Shown: positions 1-11,642 of the stretch, in pieces
How positions within the stretch are numbered: the first letter of the stretch is position 1
How the letters are laid out: each line of letters begins with the position of its first letter
DNA from: Syngnathus acus
Taxonomy: Eukaryota; Chordata; Actinopteri; Syngnathiformes; Syngnathidae
Assembly: GCF_901709675.1 (NCBI RefSeq)
Contig: NC_051095.1
Span: 24,928,456-24,992,455, forward strand
Length of the DNA: 64,000 nt
Direction of reading: 5' to 3'
Position numbers and translations under genes: made by a program
The notes under the pieces: model-generated
Told to the model about the DNA's origin: nothing
Database searches by the model: none
What the model saw: only the letters and a program-made list of their open reading frames with translations

Positions 1-1637
1 CATATCTGTGGAAGTGAGTGTGAATGATTGTGCCCTGTGACTGACTCTTCCAAAGTCACCTGGGATAACATTCTGCTCCCCTGTAAACCTGAAAAGAATA
101 GTGCATGGCAATTCTGGAAATGAAAAGCCTGGCTGTATTTACTTGGTATTGACAGGCATTTTCAGCTGGCAGATTTCTAAAGTCTGCACATTGGAAGTAA
201 CCCGCATGTGGACTTTGTTCCCAAAAGTTGGGTACATTGACATGTCAGCTATAACATGCAATTAAAAAAAGGAAAAGAAGAGTTTATGCCTTGAATCACA
301 CACTATTCAGTATACTGTTGGATTTTGGGCCACAATTTAGGGAGCGCTATCTGCGCCTCACGGCAAAAGCCATTGCCAATCACCTGTTATCCAATTCACT
401 CACTGCGTGCTCGTTTAATTTCTTCAGATTTAGGAAAATGCAAAGACACTGAAGCAGAAATTAGACTTACACAGGTTGGTTGAGTTCAATCATAATTCTT
501 GTTAAGAAAGCTCTGTTTTCAGGAAAGTACAATACAGCGCTGGGCCTTTCAAGAGCAGAAAGTCTCCATTCAGAAAAGGCAACGTTCAAGGTTCTTTGGT
601 CTGCTTATATTCAGTTGCTCATGCCGGTGTGGGGCGAGTTTGATGGGTGATGAGTCGTTGGGGTGGGGCGAGTTCGCAGTAGAGTTTGATTCCATGGGAG
701 TGGGTGCTGGTATGGACGATTCGGTGTGTGTGTGGGGGCTGCCGTCTTCCATCCTGTCTTTCGGCCTTGGGGATCATCTTTGGCCGAGTCCTTGGCTGTC
801 TCCTTCTGGCACCAGCTGGTTTTATCTCCAAGTGACCTTCCTGTAAACATTCTGCTCCATTCCTACACTGTCGCACCTCATCCATTCGTCATTCTTTCAA
901 TTTTGTCATTTTGTACGAAATTATGTGAGCTTTTGGCTGTGACATCATCAATTTATTAATGTTCCCTGACGATGCAAAGTTTGTTCTTTTGATACTCCAT
1001 GTCTTTGCTTACATCATTACATTCTTAGTTTAATCATGCTTCCGCACGTATCTCTTCTTTGTTAAGCAAAATATTTCCCTCTGTGCAGAGCGTTCAGTAG
1101 TAATCGAAAAGCTGGCGTCTCACATTTAGGCGACATATGACGTTTAGTCAAAACACAAGATATAATCAAGTACTGAACGGTCAAGACGACTCTGGCCGTG
1201 TCCATGATTTAGAGAACAAACATCAGGCATGCATTACACAGTTCCTTAAGGGTCATTAAGCTATTTAAGCAACATATCAAAAGACATTTATTTTGCAGTG
1301 CACAGAAATACATATTGAATCGTGAAGTTGTAGCAACCTCTGTTATTATCTTATATCAGCGTATCTGTTATTGTGGCTAGGCGGGTTTTGTGTCTTTTGA
1401 CCCTATTCCTTCAATACATTCAATAGCATTTCATCCAACTTTATTGATTTTCCCTGAAGACTCTCATATTTCATGGTAAGGTCTTGGCATCACATCTTCC
1501 CTCCCATACTAATTTTAATTTCTTGGAATTGCTACGTGATTGGAGTTATGGGTATGAGCTGTTCAGTTGTACCATTTGAACAACGAGGAAGGGAGGAACC
1601 CTTGTAGAACAGTATGGAAAGCACACCGAATGGAAAG
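1..1637. other. No recognised gene or repeat
   Basis: I see no conserved coding signal, splice structure, terminal repeat or target duplication here. The longest frames (around 500-960) overlap one another on both strands, are rich in G/T runs and carry no domain I recognise. The DNA ends where the LTR begins (TGTCAC at 1638). It is either unique sequence or very old decayed repeat. Confidence 0.5.
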
Positions 1638-2073
1638 TGTCACAAGTGGGCGCCACCGGCCGCTCGGCCACGCCCCCCCATCACCGTAATCACCGTCACC
1701 TGGCACTGGCTCATCAGGAGCGCTCTATTAGCGTGGCCAGCGCAACACCCTTTGTCAGCTTGTCTCGTTATGTCCTTGTACGCGTTGGTCCCAGAAAGCT
1801 TGACTCCCCGTTTCCCTGTAATTCGGTTCCTGATCTGTCAGTCCTGTCCTACTTTTGCAGCAGCAGTCGTCCTATTCAGAAGCCCTCTATCAGCTCCCAT
1901 CCTCGCTCACGAGAAGCCCAGTTGAGTGCTCCTTCCCCTGGCTCGCCATCCGGCCACCCACGCCCGACAAGTACAGCCTCATTCGTCCACCGCTCCAGCC
2001 CTCCATCATTCCCTTCCCCTTTCACAATAAAGTCTGGTCGCTCTGCACTTGGCTGTGCTGTCCGATCTTTACA
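1638..2073 (+). repeat. 5' LTR of the split gypsy element
   Basis: The segment starts TGTCAC and ends TTTACA, so it has the TG...CA ends of an LTR, about 436 bp. A polyadenylation signal AATAAAG lies near 2027. It is followed by a stretch (CTGCACTTGG) shared with the ends of the other gypsy-type LTRs in this window (34433-34828, 38888-39382, 42988-43763). Gag begins about 40 bp downstream. The partner 3' LTR is absent, because the other half of the element was moved and stops inside integrase. Frames that cross this LTR are not genes. Confidence 0.7.
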
Positions 2074-2113
2074 GTACAAGCTGACCATCACCACGCAGCC
2101 AGCGAGCGATCAG

Positions 2114-2460
2114 ATGGCATTGTCCCGACTGGATTGAGCGGAGACTGCCGTCAACAGCCTGTTGGTTGATCTCCGAACCCTGATTGAAATGGGCCAACAA
2201 CAGCAACAACAACTGCAGCGACAAGAGCAGCAAATAGAGCAGCAACGGCAAGAAATGTCTCGGGTCCTGGGCAGCCTCCAAGAGCTGTCAATCCATAATC
2301 CACCCGTACACGCTGCTCCGGTTGCGCCCGCGCCTGTCTCTACTCCTACGCTCTGCCTGGTCCCAGAAGCCAGACGACTCGTTGATGTCCCGGAGCAGGT
2401 CATCGGGCGATTCGATGCCCGTTAAAAGGCCAGAGCTCATGCGGCGTCAGGGGAGTGAGC
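2114..2460 (+). pseudogene. Gypsy gag remnant
   Basis: This is the N-terminal piece of a gypsy-type Gag, the structural protein of the retrotransposon particle. The ATG at 2114 is followed by a stop at 2135. The frame then reopens into a glutamine-rich, probably coiled-coil stretch (around 2190-2260). A short segment (VDVPEQVIGRFDA) follows that matches the start of the core region in the complete Gag at 17671-19194 (VDVPEPRLSNLARFDG). Almost the whole core and the CCHC knuckle are deleted, and protease follows within about 50 bp. Compared with the complete Gag, several hundred codons are missing. It is dead. Confidence 0.65.
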
Positions 2461-3354
2461 TCAACCGGCGCTCACTCTCCCAGAACCAGCACGTTCACGC
2501 CAAGGGCTCACCTTCGGTTCGCTGCGGGTGACAGAAATGTGACAGCCTTGGTGGATACCGGGGCGGAGGGCAACATTATGGACCTGGGGCTGGCCCGTCA
2601 ATGGGGAGTCAAACTCCTGCCTCTGAGCCCTTTCATCCCTGCCCATGCCATCGATGGTCGGTTGATAGGCGAGGTAACTTCCATCACTGAGCCGGCCGGG
2701 TTGTGGATTTCCGGTAACCACCACGAAACCATTCAGTTCTTTCTTCTGCCACTCCCAGGGCAGCGGCTCATTCTGGGGCACCCCTGGCTGCGCCAGCACA
2801 ACCTCATGCTAGACTGAGAGGTGAGGATTGTGCGGCAGTGGAGCGATCGCTGCCACCGTCTGTGCCTGAGGGCAGCCACCAGCGCGTCCGGAGAGTCGTC
2901 GCCCAGTCCCCATCCAGACCTTTCCAAGGTTCCGGCTCACTCCCATGAACACGGAGACGTTTTCTGCAAGACCAAGGCGATTGTGCTTCCTCCTCACCGC
3001 TACCATGATTGCGCCATCGACTTGCTACCCGGTACCTCTCCTCCCAAGGGCCGCATATACTCCCTGTCCGCACCGGAGCACAAGACCATGGACGAGTACA
3101 TCCGGGACTCCCAGGCGGCAGGGATCATTCGACCAACTTCGTCGCCCGCAGGAGCGGGGTTTTTCTTTGTTGGGAAGAAGGATGGTACGCTCCGCCCGTG
3201 CATAGACTACCGGGGACTAAATGACATCACTATTAAGAACCGCTACCCGCTGCCTCTCCTCTCGTCCGCCTTTGAGAGCCTCCAGGGCGCCACCATTTTC
3301 ACCAAGTTTGATCTCCTTAACGCATACCACCTGGTATACATCCGAGAGGGAGAT
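2461..3354 (+). pseudogene. Gypsy pol, protease and first part of reverse transcriptase
   Basis: An aspartic protease core is visible as ALVDTGAEGN (about 2546-2575) with a later ILGHPWL motif. After a stop at about 2815 comes the connection to reverse transcriptase, with the gypsy pattern [15 protein letters not shown], then [10 protein letters not shown] and [11 protein letters not shown] (RT domains 1 to 3). The reading breaks at 3354 after the codons for GD, where a reversed LINE fragment is inserted. It resumes at 3931 with EWKTAFNTP. Gypsy pol copies RNA into DNA in cytoplasmic particles. This copy cannot, because of the stop and the insertion. Confidence 0.85.
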
Positions 3355-3930
3355 CAAAGTCAAAGTCAAAGTCTGCTTTATTGTCGATTTCTTCACGTCA
3401 AGACACACAAAGAGATCGAGATTACGTTTCCCACTATCCCACGGTGACAAGACATAGTACACAATATACATACAAGTAAACAACCCAAAAAGTAAAAACA
3501 AGAAGGCACAAACAATGAATAAATAAGAGTGATGAATAAATAATAAATAAACAAATAACATAATAAATGCATACAGCAGACAGTCAGAATATAGCGCAAA
3601 AGTACAGGACGTTACGCAGGAGGGATTCAGGATCCTAACAGCCTGGAGTATGAAGCTGTTGGTGAGTCTGGTGGTGCGGGAGCGCAGGCTCCTGTACCTC
3701 TTCCCAGAGGGCAGAAGATCAAACAAAGAGTGAGCGGGGTGACTCACATCAGACACAATCGCGGTCGCCTTGCGGGTGAGATGGGAGGTGTAAATGTCTT
3801 TCAGGGAGGGGAGTGAAGCACCAATAATCTTACCAGCTGTGTTCACTATGCGCTGTAGGGCCTTCATGTTGTATTCAGTGCAGCTAACACCCCACACAGC
3901 GATACAACTGGAGAGGACGCTCTCAATGGT
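3355..3930 (-). repeat. 5'-truncated LINE-2 copy inserted in gypsy RT
   Basis: Read on the minus strand this gives the C-terminal end of a CR1/L2-type LINE protein: [14 protein letters not shown], then [13 protein letters not shown] and HSLFDLLPSGKRYRSLRSR. Its 3'UTR ends in a short TTTGAC repeat (AAAGTC on the plus strand at 3356). The same family occurs forward at 47960-50586 with the same tail, so the 3' end is well defined. Only the last 576 bp were inserted, typical of incomplete target-primed reverse transcription. This copy keeps the two bases (CATAGTG) that the forward copy lost near 50070. Confidence 0.85.
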
Positions 3931-4690
3931 GAATGGAAGACAGCATTCAACACCCCGAGCGGGCACCATGAGTATTTGGTGCCTCTGTTCGGACTGACCA
4001 ATTTCCCGGCCGTCCTCCAGGCCCTCATCAACAATGTGCTAAGGGACATGCTAAATCAGTTCGTGTTCGTATACTAGGATGACATTCTCATTTTCTCCCG
4101 TTCACTTCCCGAACACATCAAGCATGTCAGGGCGGTGCTGCGTTGCCTTCTCGAGAACTTCCTGTTTGTGAAAGCAGAGAAATGCGAGTTCCACGCCCCC
4201 TCGGTCAAATTCCTTGGCTACGTGATCAGAGCGGGGTCCATCGAGATGGATCCCGAGAAGGTGAAGGAGGTCACGTCATGGCCTGTGCCAGAGACACGCA
4301 AAAGACTGCAGGAATTTTTGGGCTTCGCGAACTTTGATCGTTGCTTCATTCGCGGATACAGCACAGTGGTTGCCCCTTTCACTGCGCTCACCAGCCCCGC
4401 CTCTCCGTACAAATGGACGGAACCAGTGGAGCACACATTCGTCGAGCTGAAGAGGCGTTTTACGACCGTCCCGATCCTTCGAGTGCCTGATCCTGAGAGA
4501 CAATTTGTGGTCGAAGTGGATGCCTCTAACGTGGGCGTCGGGGCGATGCTGTCCTAGCGCAGCAGCCAGGACAATCGTCTCCATCGATGTGCTTTCTTCT
4601 CTCGCCGCTTGTCATCCGCAGAGCGAAATCATGACATTGGCAATCGGGAACTCCCCGCAGTCAAGCTGGCTTTGGAGGAGTGGAGGCCTT
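3931..4690 (+). pseudogene. Gypsy pol, RT active-site half and start of RNase H
   Basis: This continues the element after the LINE insertion: [22 protein letters not shown], then the RT active site. The YxDD box is disrupted, because the codon between Y and DD is TAG (4075-4077). FLGYVI and the thumb follow, then RNase H starting [16 protein letters not shown], a stop at 4555 and further RNase H sequence up to RPWLE. Here the hAT element starts (4699) and the gypsy sequence stops. The rest of RNase H and integrase lie reversed at 15741-14806. Confidence 0.85.
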
Positions 4691-4698
4691 GGCTAGAG
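4691..4698 (+). repeat. hAT target-site duplication, left copy GGCTAGAG
   Basis: GGCTAGAG immediately precedes the hAT terminus CAGAGTTTTTCAACC. The reverse complement of the same 8 bp lies at 15742-15749 beside the other terminus. An 8-bp duplication is the signature of hAT transposition. Confidence 0.85.
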
Positions 4699-5942
4699 CA
4701 GAGTTTTTCAACCGGGGTGCCGCAAAATATGGGGTGCCGTGGGATATTCATCAATTTGTGTGCCTGTGCGGTGTAGCGCCCGGCAGAGTAATCATGTAAT
4801 GCTCTTCCATATCAGAAGGTGGCAGCAGCAGGTAGCAATTTGCCTTGTGCTTGCAGATGAGAAAATTGGTGACGCATGGATGCAGCGGCAGGTAGCATTG
4901 ACGGCGACGTTGTCATTGTGGATAGCGAGACGAGTCGATAGTGAAAGTGACGGAGATGTTTTTGACGAGGAAAAAATGCTGACACTGTACTGGACCCTGG
5001 ACAAAATCCGGACCCAGATGAGGGCCCTAGTATGAGTGGAGGTAAAAAGAAAGCAAAGACAAGGCAATACAACAAAAACTATCTTTCATTTGGATTTATT
5101 TTTACCGGAGATGCAACGGCACCTACTCCATTGTGCTTGGTATGTGGTGAAAAGCTCTCCAACGGTGCTATGGTTCCAAGCAAGTTTAAGCGACATCTCG
5201 AAACTAAACACCCTTCACGTCAAAACAAAAATTTTTAGTATTTTGTTCGCCTGCGTGATCAGACAAAGAAACAGGCCACTTTCATGAGAAAAACCGCAAA
5301 GGTAAACGAGAGAGCCCTTAAAGCTAGCTACCACGTAGCTGAACTTGTGGCTAAATCAATAAAGTCCCACACTGTGGCAGAGCAATTAATACTTCTCGCC
5401 TGCAAAGCCATTGTAACTGAGATGCTCGGACCCAAAGCGGCTAAAGAAATAGCCAAAGTCCATCTCTCCATCAATGAGATGTCTGCAGACATAGAAAGTG
5501 TTGTTTTGGACAAGATCCGTATCAGTAATAAATTTGCTTTGCAACTTGATGAGTCTACTGATATTAGTGGTCATGCTCAACTCTTGGCCAATGTGCGTTT
5601 TGTGGATGGAGACACAATCAGAAAACGTTTATTTTGCAAGGCTTTGCCAGAAAAAACAACCGGAGAGGAAATTTTTCGCGTCATATCAGAATATCTGGAA
5701 AAAGGAGGACTTAAGTGGGAAAACTGCACGAGTGTCTGCACTGATGAAGCTGCAGCCATGGTTGGGCGCACCAAAGGCTTTGTAAGCAGAGTGAAGGAGA
5801 AAAACCCAGATGTGATCATTACGCACAGTTTTTACACCGCCAAGCCCTTGTAGCCAAGACTTTACCGGCAGACCTCGTTCCTGTGTTGGATGATGTTGTG
5901 CGCATGGTAAACTTTGTAAAGTCACGACCTGTGAAAACTCGT
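4699..5942 (+). mobile_element. hAT transposon, 5' half
   Basis: The terminus CAGAGTTTTTCAACC matches the other end of the element (CAGTGTTTTTCAACC at 15750-15764, reversed) at 14 of 15 bases. The half element holds a non-coding leader and then the transposase N-terminal half. The hAT sequence stops at about 5942 inside the codons for SRPVKTRI, where repeat B begins. The rest of the element lies reversed at 16920-15750. Confidence 0.85.
5032..5942 (+). pseudogene. hAT transposase, N-terminal half (BED finger plus start of catalytic core)
   Basis: This resembles ZBED5-like hAT transposases, which bind the element ends and cut and paste it in the nucleus. The ATG at 5032 opens a BED-type zinc finger with CLVCGEKL and HLETKH ligands. 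A TAG at 5236 interrupts the frame, which then continues in phase through the DUF4371-like region ([28 protein letters not shown]). A one-base loss near 5830 shifts the frame; after it [14 protein letters not shown] can be read. It ends at KTRI, and the continuation starts at [20 protein letters not shown] on the minus strand at 16918. About eight codons between the halves are gone. Expected full length is about 600 residues. Confidence 0.85.
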
Positions 5943-5946
5943 ATAC

Positions 5947-7298
5947 CGTATTTTTCGGACTAAAACTCGCTCCGGAATATAGGTTGCATTAGCCATGAAA
6001 TGCACAATAACGTGAAAAAAAACATATATAAGTCGCTCCGGAGCATAAGTCGCAGTTTGGGGGGAAATTTATTCGACAAAATCCAACACCAAGAACAGAC
6101 ATGAACGAGCAACAACAGGCTAAACGATAGGTATGCTAACGTGACATAAACACAAACGAAGAGCTGAGAACGGGCCTGACGTAACATTCAGAGTTATTAA
6201 AAAAACTATTACATAAATAACACGTTTATAAAACCATCTGTGTCACTCCAATTCATTAAATCCATCGATCGTCCTTTGTCAACAATGGGTGCGCGCCGCT
6301 GACGGCGCTTGCACTTCAAAATATTCCACAGGCCCATATAACGATATATAAATTAGATATCAAATAACTATTATATAAGCAATAATATTATCAAACCATC
6401 TGTGCACTAAATCATTAAATCCATCGATCAAATTCCTCGTCCTTTGTCAACAACGCCGCGCGTGCGCCCTGACGTCAGCCTTGTCGTTATTCCACAGATC
6501 TACTATAAAACTATATTGTAGCGTTAACAAAGTACAAGGAAAGACGTGGGTTTGGTAAACGGCTCTATTTAACGAAACAAACTTCCAGGCGTGTGGCGGC
6601 GTGGACTTCCAGCCACGGAGGTGGAAGAGAGATCCATAGAATAGGACCGGCCGTGCGTAAAAGCCATGACCAAGCCCCATCCACCGTCCCCGGACAGCCA
6701 CCCGGCCGTGCGCTGGCCCCCGACTTCCCTCCACGGAGGTGGAAGACAGCACCTTAGAATAGGACTGGGCATGCGTAAAACCCATATCCGAGCCCCATCC
6801 ACCGTCCCCGGACAGCCACCCGGCCGAGCACCGGCCCCCGACTTCCATCCACGGAGGTGAAAGAGAGCTCCGTAGAGTAGGATCGGGCGTGCGTAAAAGC
6901 CATAATAGTTTTTCAAACCTTCTGTGTCATTCCAAATCATTAAATCCTTCAAACTCTTCGTCCTCCGTGTCACTTACAAACAAAGCCGCTAATGATGCCG
7001 GTAGTACGTGGGGCCCTTCGTCATCTTCGTCATCCCGTGATCGAATCTTTGTCCTTTATGTAAACAACCGCTGCGCCGCGCTGCTGACGTCACTTGAAAT
7101 TCAAATTACAGTAATCCCTTGCTACGTCGCGGTTCGTTTATCGCGGTTTCACTTATAAGTCGCTCCTCATTATAGGTCGCCCCCCCACCCAAACTACGAA
7201 AAAAACGCGACTTATAGTCCGTAGACTTATATATATATATATATATATACATATACCGTAATTTTCGGACTATAAGTCGCGTTTTTTCGTAGTTTATA
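5947..7298 (+). mobile_element. Repeat B, left copy (DNA transposon remnant)
   Basis: It starts with CCGTATTTTTCGGACT after TA and ends near 7221 with the reverse, CGACTTATAGTCC. An inverted extra copy of that terminus follows at 7255-7295 beyond a TA-repeat loop. Terminal inverted repeats and TA flanks suggest a DNA transposon; the superfamily is not certain. On its minus strand there are related blocks at about 6225-6330, 6395-6490 and 6915-7105. The last encodes an acidic C-terminus (SDTEDEEFEGFNDLE, stop), probably the end of a transposase exon. The same element lies reversed at 16921-20437. Confidence 0.65.
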
Positions 7299-7607
7299 TA
7301 TATATATATTTCTATTCAATTGTGTAGCTAATTGATTGGATTTCAGTTTAACTTTTAAAGATCCTTGCTTAAAAGTGACTGCAAGACTGATACAACAGTC
7401 CAGTACAACAACAAAACATTGGAGCAATGATATTTTTCTTTTTAAGGAGCTGTATCATGCTGAATTTGATTCCAAAACCACCCCATGAGTGGTGTTTTCC
7501 TCTGTTCATTTATCTTGGAGCATTCATGCTCATTCCTCCTTACCACTTCGCTTCATCCAAAAACGATTGGTTCCTCTCTTTTTTACATCACAAAGTGAGT
7601 CATGTGG
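7299..7607. other. AT-rich spacer, nothing recognised
   Basis: About 300 bp follow the TA-rich hairpin. The short frames here have no domain and no splice context. It ends where similarity to the RTE-like LINE begins. Confidence 0.5.
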
Positions 7608-7790
7608 TGTGAGCTGGGCAACGGCTGAAGGCAGGGACCTCGGTGGTCCAAATTCTGGCTACAGAAGCTACGGTTTTCTTTTACTGGACCTCTCATCATG
7701 CATTTTCCATAACAATATACATGAATAATGTCCACATGTGCGCTTGGTAACCAAGACTTCTTAGGCTGCAGTTCAACGATCGACTCTGGT
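7608..7790 (+). repeat. Decayed RTE-like LINE remnant, left part
   Basis: Bases 7608-7680 (GGCAGGGACCTCGGTGGTC) align by eye with the intact element at about 21740-21815. Bases 7725-7790 align with about 22365-22430 (endonuclease segment around CGATCGACT). The stretch between them is deleted. The remnant resumes at about 13749, after LINE A, so LINE A inserted into it. It is much older than the copy at 21361. Confidence 0.6.
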
Positions 7791-7835
7791 TCATTTCAAA
7801 AGAGAGCAAAGAGAGCTGCGACCAACGTGAGCAAT

Positions 7836-8505
7836 ATGGGGCCGAAAAAAAACCTAACCATGTCCACGGAGGAGGTCGAGGACATAAAAAGGTCACTTGA
7901 CTTCCTTTCGGAAGAAGTTTCTGCTGTAAGGATGCAGCAGAAAAACATCTTGGCACTGGTGGAAGAGGTAAAGACGCTCCGTATGCTCAATGCTGAGAAG
8001 GACAAGCGGCTTGCCTACCTTGAAAGTTGGGTAGCGGACATCGAGCAAAACACAAGAATAAATGACATTGTCATCACGGGAATAGCGATCAAACCTATAT
8101 CTTATGCAAGGGCAGCATGCAAGCTCAGCCGAGCAACAGGTAGCTGAGTTTCTGCAAACTAAAGGAATAACTATGGACTCCAACCAGGTCGAAGCATGTC
8201 ATCCACTGCCCAAAAGAAACAGCAACGACAAGCCTGCAGTCATTCTGAAATTTGCCAACAGGAAGCACAAAGTTGCACTTCTAAAACAGGGTAAGTTGCT
8301 CAAAGGTACAGACATCTACATAAATGAACATTTGACAAAGACCAATGCGGATATTGCAAAGAAAGCACGTCACTTGAGAAGAATGAAAAAAATACAGAGT
8401 ACATGGACCAGAAATTGCAAGATATACATCAAGCTTAATGGATCACCAGAAGAGGCCAAGATACTGATGGTGAGGAGTATTGAGGAACTGGAAAAGCTCG
8501 AATAA
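7836..8505 (+). pseudogene. LINE A ORF1 (coiled coil plus RNA-binding domain)
   Basis: ORF1 proteins of such LINEs bind the element RNA and act as chaperones. The ATG at 7836 starts a charged protein with a heptad-like segment (about residues 15-70, e.g. DIKRSLDFLSEEVSAV). An RRM-like and C-terminal domain follows, with NDIVITGI, PAVILKFANRKHKVALL and IYINEHLTKTNADIA. The frame shifts by one base around 8100-8147, where the first frame ends in a stop and the second continues to TAA at 8503-8505. Length after the shift, about 220 codons, is normal for this kind of ORF1. ORF2 starts 31 bp downstream. Confidence 0.75.
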
Positions 8506-8536
8506 GTATCCTCAACTGGAGTGGACTTGGAACTGA

Positions 8537-11500
8537 ATGGAGGTAACAACACAAAACACAAACATAATGCTCAGGGACACTACTCAACCTACATCAAGCA
8601 ACAATGGACAGGTAACACAGTGGATACAAGAACATGAACAACTCCAACTGACGTTTGATTACAGTGAAAGCAGCACTCTGGACATAGATCAGGACATCGA
8701 CCCAGACAATAATTTCTTCTCCACCACAAACAACACATGTTATTATTACAGCAATGATCAGTACAATACGGACATCTTAACAAAAGATAAGCTATCTCTT
8801 ATCCATTTCAATAGCCGGAGTCTATATAAAAATTTTAGTAGCATTCGGGATTACTTAAACACATTCAAACAATCATTTAATATAATAACTATTTCTGAGA
8901 CCTGGATTACGACTGAGAAGGGAATGCACTTTGAGATGGAAGGCTATGAATTCATATGCAACAACAGACAGAGCAAAGCGGGGGGGTGTTGCAATCTATG
9001 TTGATTTGAATATGAAATTCAAGATTGTAGAGGCTATGACGTGAATGTCTCACGATACAGATTTGTGTTGAAAAGAAAAAAGACATTATTATAAGTTGCG
9101 TCTATAGAGCTCCTGGTTCTAGCATTGAGACATTCACAGAATGGATAGAAAGTGTGATTATACAAAAAGGCAATAAAAATATTTTTATTTGCGGGGATTA
9201 TAACATTGATCTATTAAACCCAAATAAGCAACAAAATATTGATGATTTTTTAAATTTAATGCATAGCCTGAGTCTCTTTCCTACAATCACTAGACCCACG
9301 AGAGTAACATCACAGAGTGCTACTCTGATAGATAACATATTCACCAATATAATAGAAAACAGGACAACAAGAGGGTTATTAATTACTGATATTACTGACC
9401 ACCTTCCAGTGTTTACAGTATATGACAATAATTTCAAATCTGAAATTGGGGTGTATAAACAACAAAGAAGAATTAGGACAGATGAGACAATTGCTACTCT
9501 AAAACATGAATTAATGGAACAGAACTGGGATGCAATATATAAAGAAAAAGATGTAAATAATGCATACCATAAATTGATGACTATATTCACTTCATTATAT
9601 AATAAGCATTGTCCAATCAAGGAATATAATAAAAAAACTAAATATAAGGACAGTCCATGGTTGACGAAAGGCTTAAGAAATGCCTGTAAAAAGAAGAATT
9701 TACTCTATAGGAACTTCATAAAACAGAGAACAGAAGGCGCTGAAGATAAATATAAGAGATATAAGAATAAATTAACTAATATTATAAGATTAAGTAAGAA
9801 AGAATATTATAAGAATAAATTAGAGGATAACAAAAATAATATTAAGGGGATATGGACTCTCCTAAACCACATTATTAGAGAAGGTACCGAACAACATAAA
9901 TTACCTAAATATTTTGTTATAAATGATACTGAAAATTATAATATGGAAGAAGTGGCAAACAGTTTTAATCAGTTCTTTGTAAATGTTGGGCCTCAAATAG
10001 CAAAAAACATACCGATTCCAGCGCCAGATGTAGGCAACAGAGATAAATTAATAGAAAGGAATCCTCATTCAATGTTTTTGAAGGCAGTTGATGAAAATGA
10101 AATCATTAACATTGTGCAACAATGTAAAAATAAAACATCTACCGACTGCAATGGGATTGATATGATGTTAGTTAAGCAAATCATTGAGGGGATTTCAAAG
10201 CCACTTGTGTACATCTGTAACTTGTCATTTTTAACTGGTACATTCCCAAAGAAGATGAAAATTGCTAAGGTCATTCATCTTTATAAAACTGGGAGCAAAC
10301 ACAACTTTACAAACTACAGACCTATCTCAATATTGCCACAACTCTCAAAAATATTGGAAAAGCTTTTTAACAGTAGAATGGATGGATCTTTGGAAAAACA
10401 TAAATTATTTGCAGAGAACCAATATGGTTTTAGAGTAAACAGATCAACAGCACAGGCATTAATGGAATCAATCGAGGAAATCACAGATGCAATAGACAAC
10501 AAACAACATGCAGTAGGAGTTTTCATTGACCTCAAAAAAGCTTTTGACACAATTAATCATAATATACTATTCAATAAATTAGAAAAATATGGGATAAGGG
10601 GATTAGTATTAGACTGGATAAAGGATTATCTGCGAGAACGGCAACAGTATGTAAAGTTGGGTAATCACTGTTCTGGATATCTGGAAATAGCTTGTGGTGT
10701 TCCACAAGGGTCAGTTTTAGGCCCTAAATTATTTATTTTGTATATAAATGACATGTGCAAAGTCTCTAAAGAATTAAAACTCGTCAACTTTGCAGATGAC
10801 ACAAATATTTTTTGTTCAGGTGATGACATCCAACAAGTGGAATCAATGCTGAATGAGGAAATGAAAAAAATAAAAATGTGGTTCGACTGGAACAAATTAT
10901 CATTAAATGTAAGTAAGACCAAGTTTATGGTATTTGGCAAAGCGAATATAAAGATACGAATAGAAATAGATGGAAATGAAATTGAAAGGGTGCAGGAAAA
11001 CAAATTTCTTGGGGTTATAATAGATGACAGGCTTAGTTGGAAGCCACACATCAAAAACATAAAGTCTAAAATTTCAAGAAGCATGGCAGTCATATACAAA
11101 GCAAAAGAATTACTGGATTATCATTCACTTCGTACACTTTATTGTTCTCTAGTCTTGCCCTATTTGCATTACTGTGCTGAGGTTTGGGGGAATACTTATA
11201 AAACTTCACTACAGCCACTTATCATTCAGCAGAAAAGAGCAATAAGGACTATTCATAAAGTCAACTACTTGGAACACACAAATCCACTTTTCATACAATC
11301 CAAACTATTGAAATTCGCTGACATAGTATCTTATCAAACAGCAATCATCATGTATAGGGCAAAAGCAAAACAACTACCAGATAATATCCAAAACTTATTT
11401 AGGTATCGGGAGGGAGGTTATAAGTTAAGAGGGAATCACAACTTCAAAATCTTAAACATAAGAACAACCTTAAAAAGTTTCTGTATAACTATAACCGGGG

Positions 11501-11607
11501 TCAAACTATGGAACAATCTAAGTGAGGAACTCAAGCAAAGTCCAAATATCCACCAGTTTAAAAAAATTTATAAAAATATGTTGTTTAGCGGGTACAAAGG
11601 CTAAGAG
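8537..11607 (+). pseudogene. LINE A ORF2 (AP endonuclease and reverse transcriptase)
   Basis: The protein nicks DNA and reverse-transcribes the element RNA at the nick. The ATG at 8537 leads into the endonuclease with HFNSRSLYKN and ISETWI. A run of seven G at about 8981 adds a base, and about 20 bases are missing near 9042. From about 9060 a single frame runs for more than 816 codons: CGDYNIDLL, DHLPVF (endonuclease); FIDLKKAFDTINH, CGVPQGSVLGP and NFADDTNIF (RT, with intact FADD at about 10790); then the thumb and C-terminus to the stop at 11605. Only the two lesions in the endonuclease part inactivate it, so this is a fairly young copy. Confidence 0.85.
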
Positions 11608-11629
11608 TGCCAAAGGGCTACACACAAGT

Positions 11630-11642
11630 AAAAATGAAACAG
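11630..11642 (+). repeat. L1 target-site duplication, left copy
   Basis: AAAAATGAAACAG occurs here and again at 13393-13405, flanking the L1-type insertion exactly. Confidence 0.8.

Noticed and set aside
499-959. Open frames of 60-115 codons on both strands
   Set aside because: Overlapping frames in G/T-rich sequence with no domain, no splice context and no similarity I can recognise.
1614-2137. Frame of up to 166 codons at the left of the gypsy element
   Set aside because: It lies almost entirely within the LTR (TG...CA, AATAAAG) and is non-coding in this family.
5960-6187. 75-codon hydrophobic frame that is also present at 20186-20413
   Set aside because: Conserved only because both lie in repeat B; no start context and no family. 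The shared frame reflects the shared repeat, not a gene.
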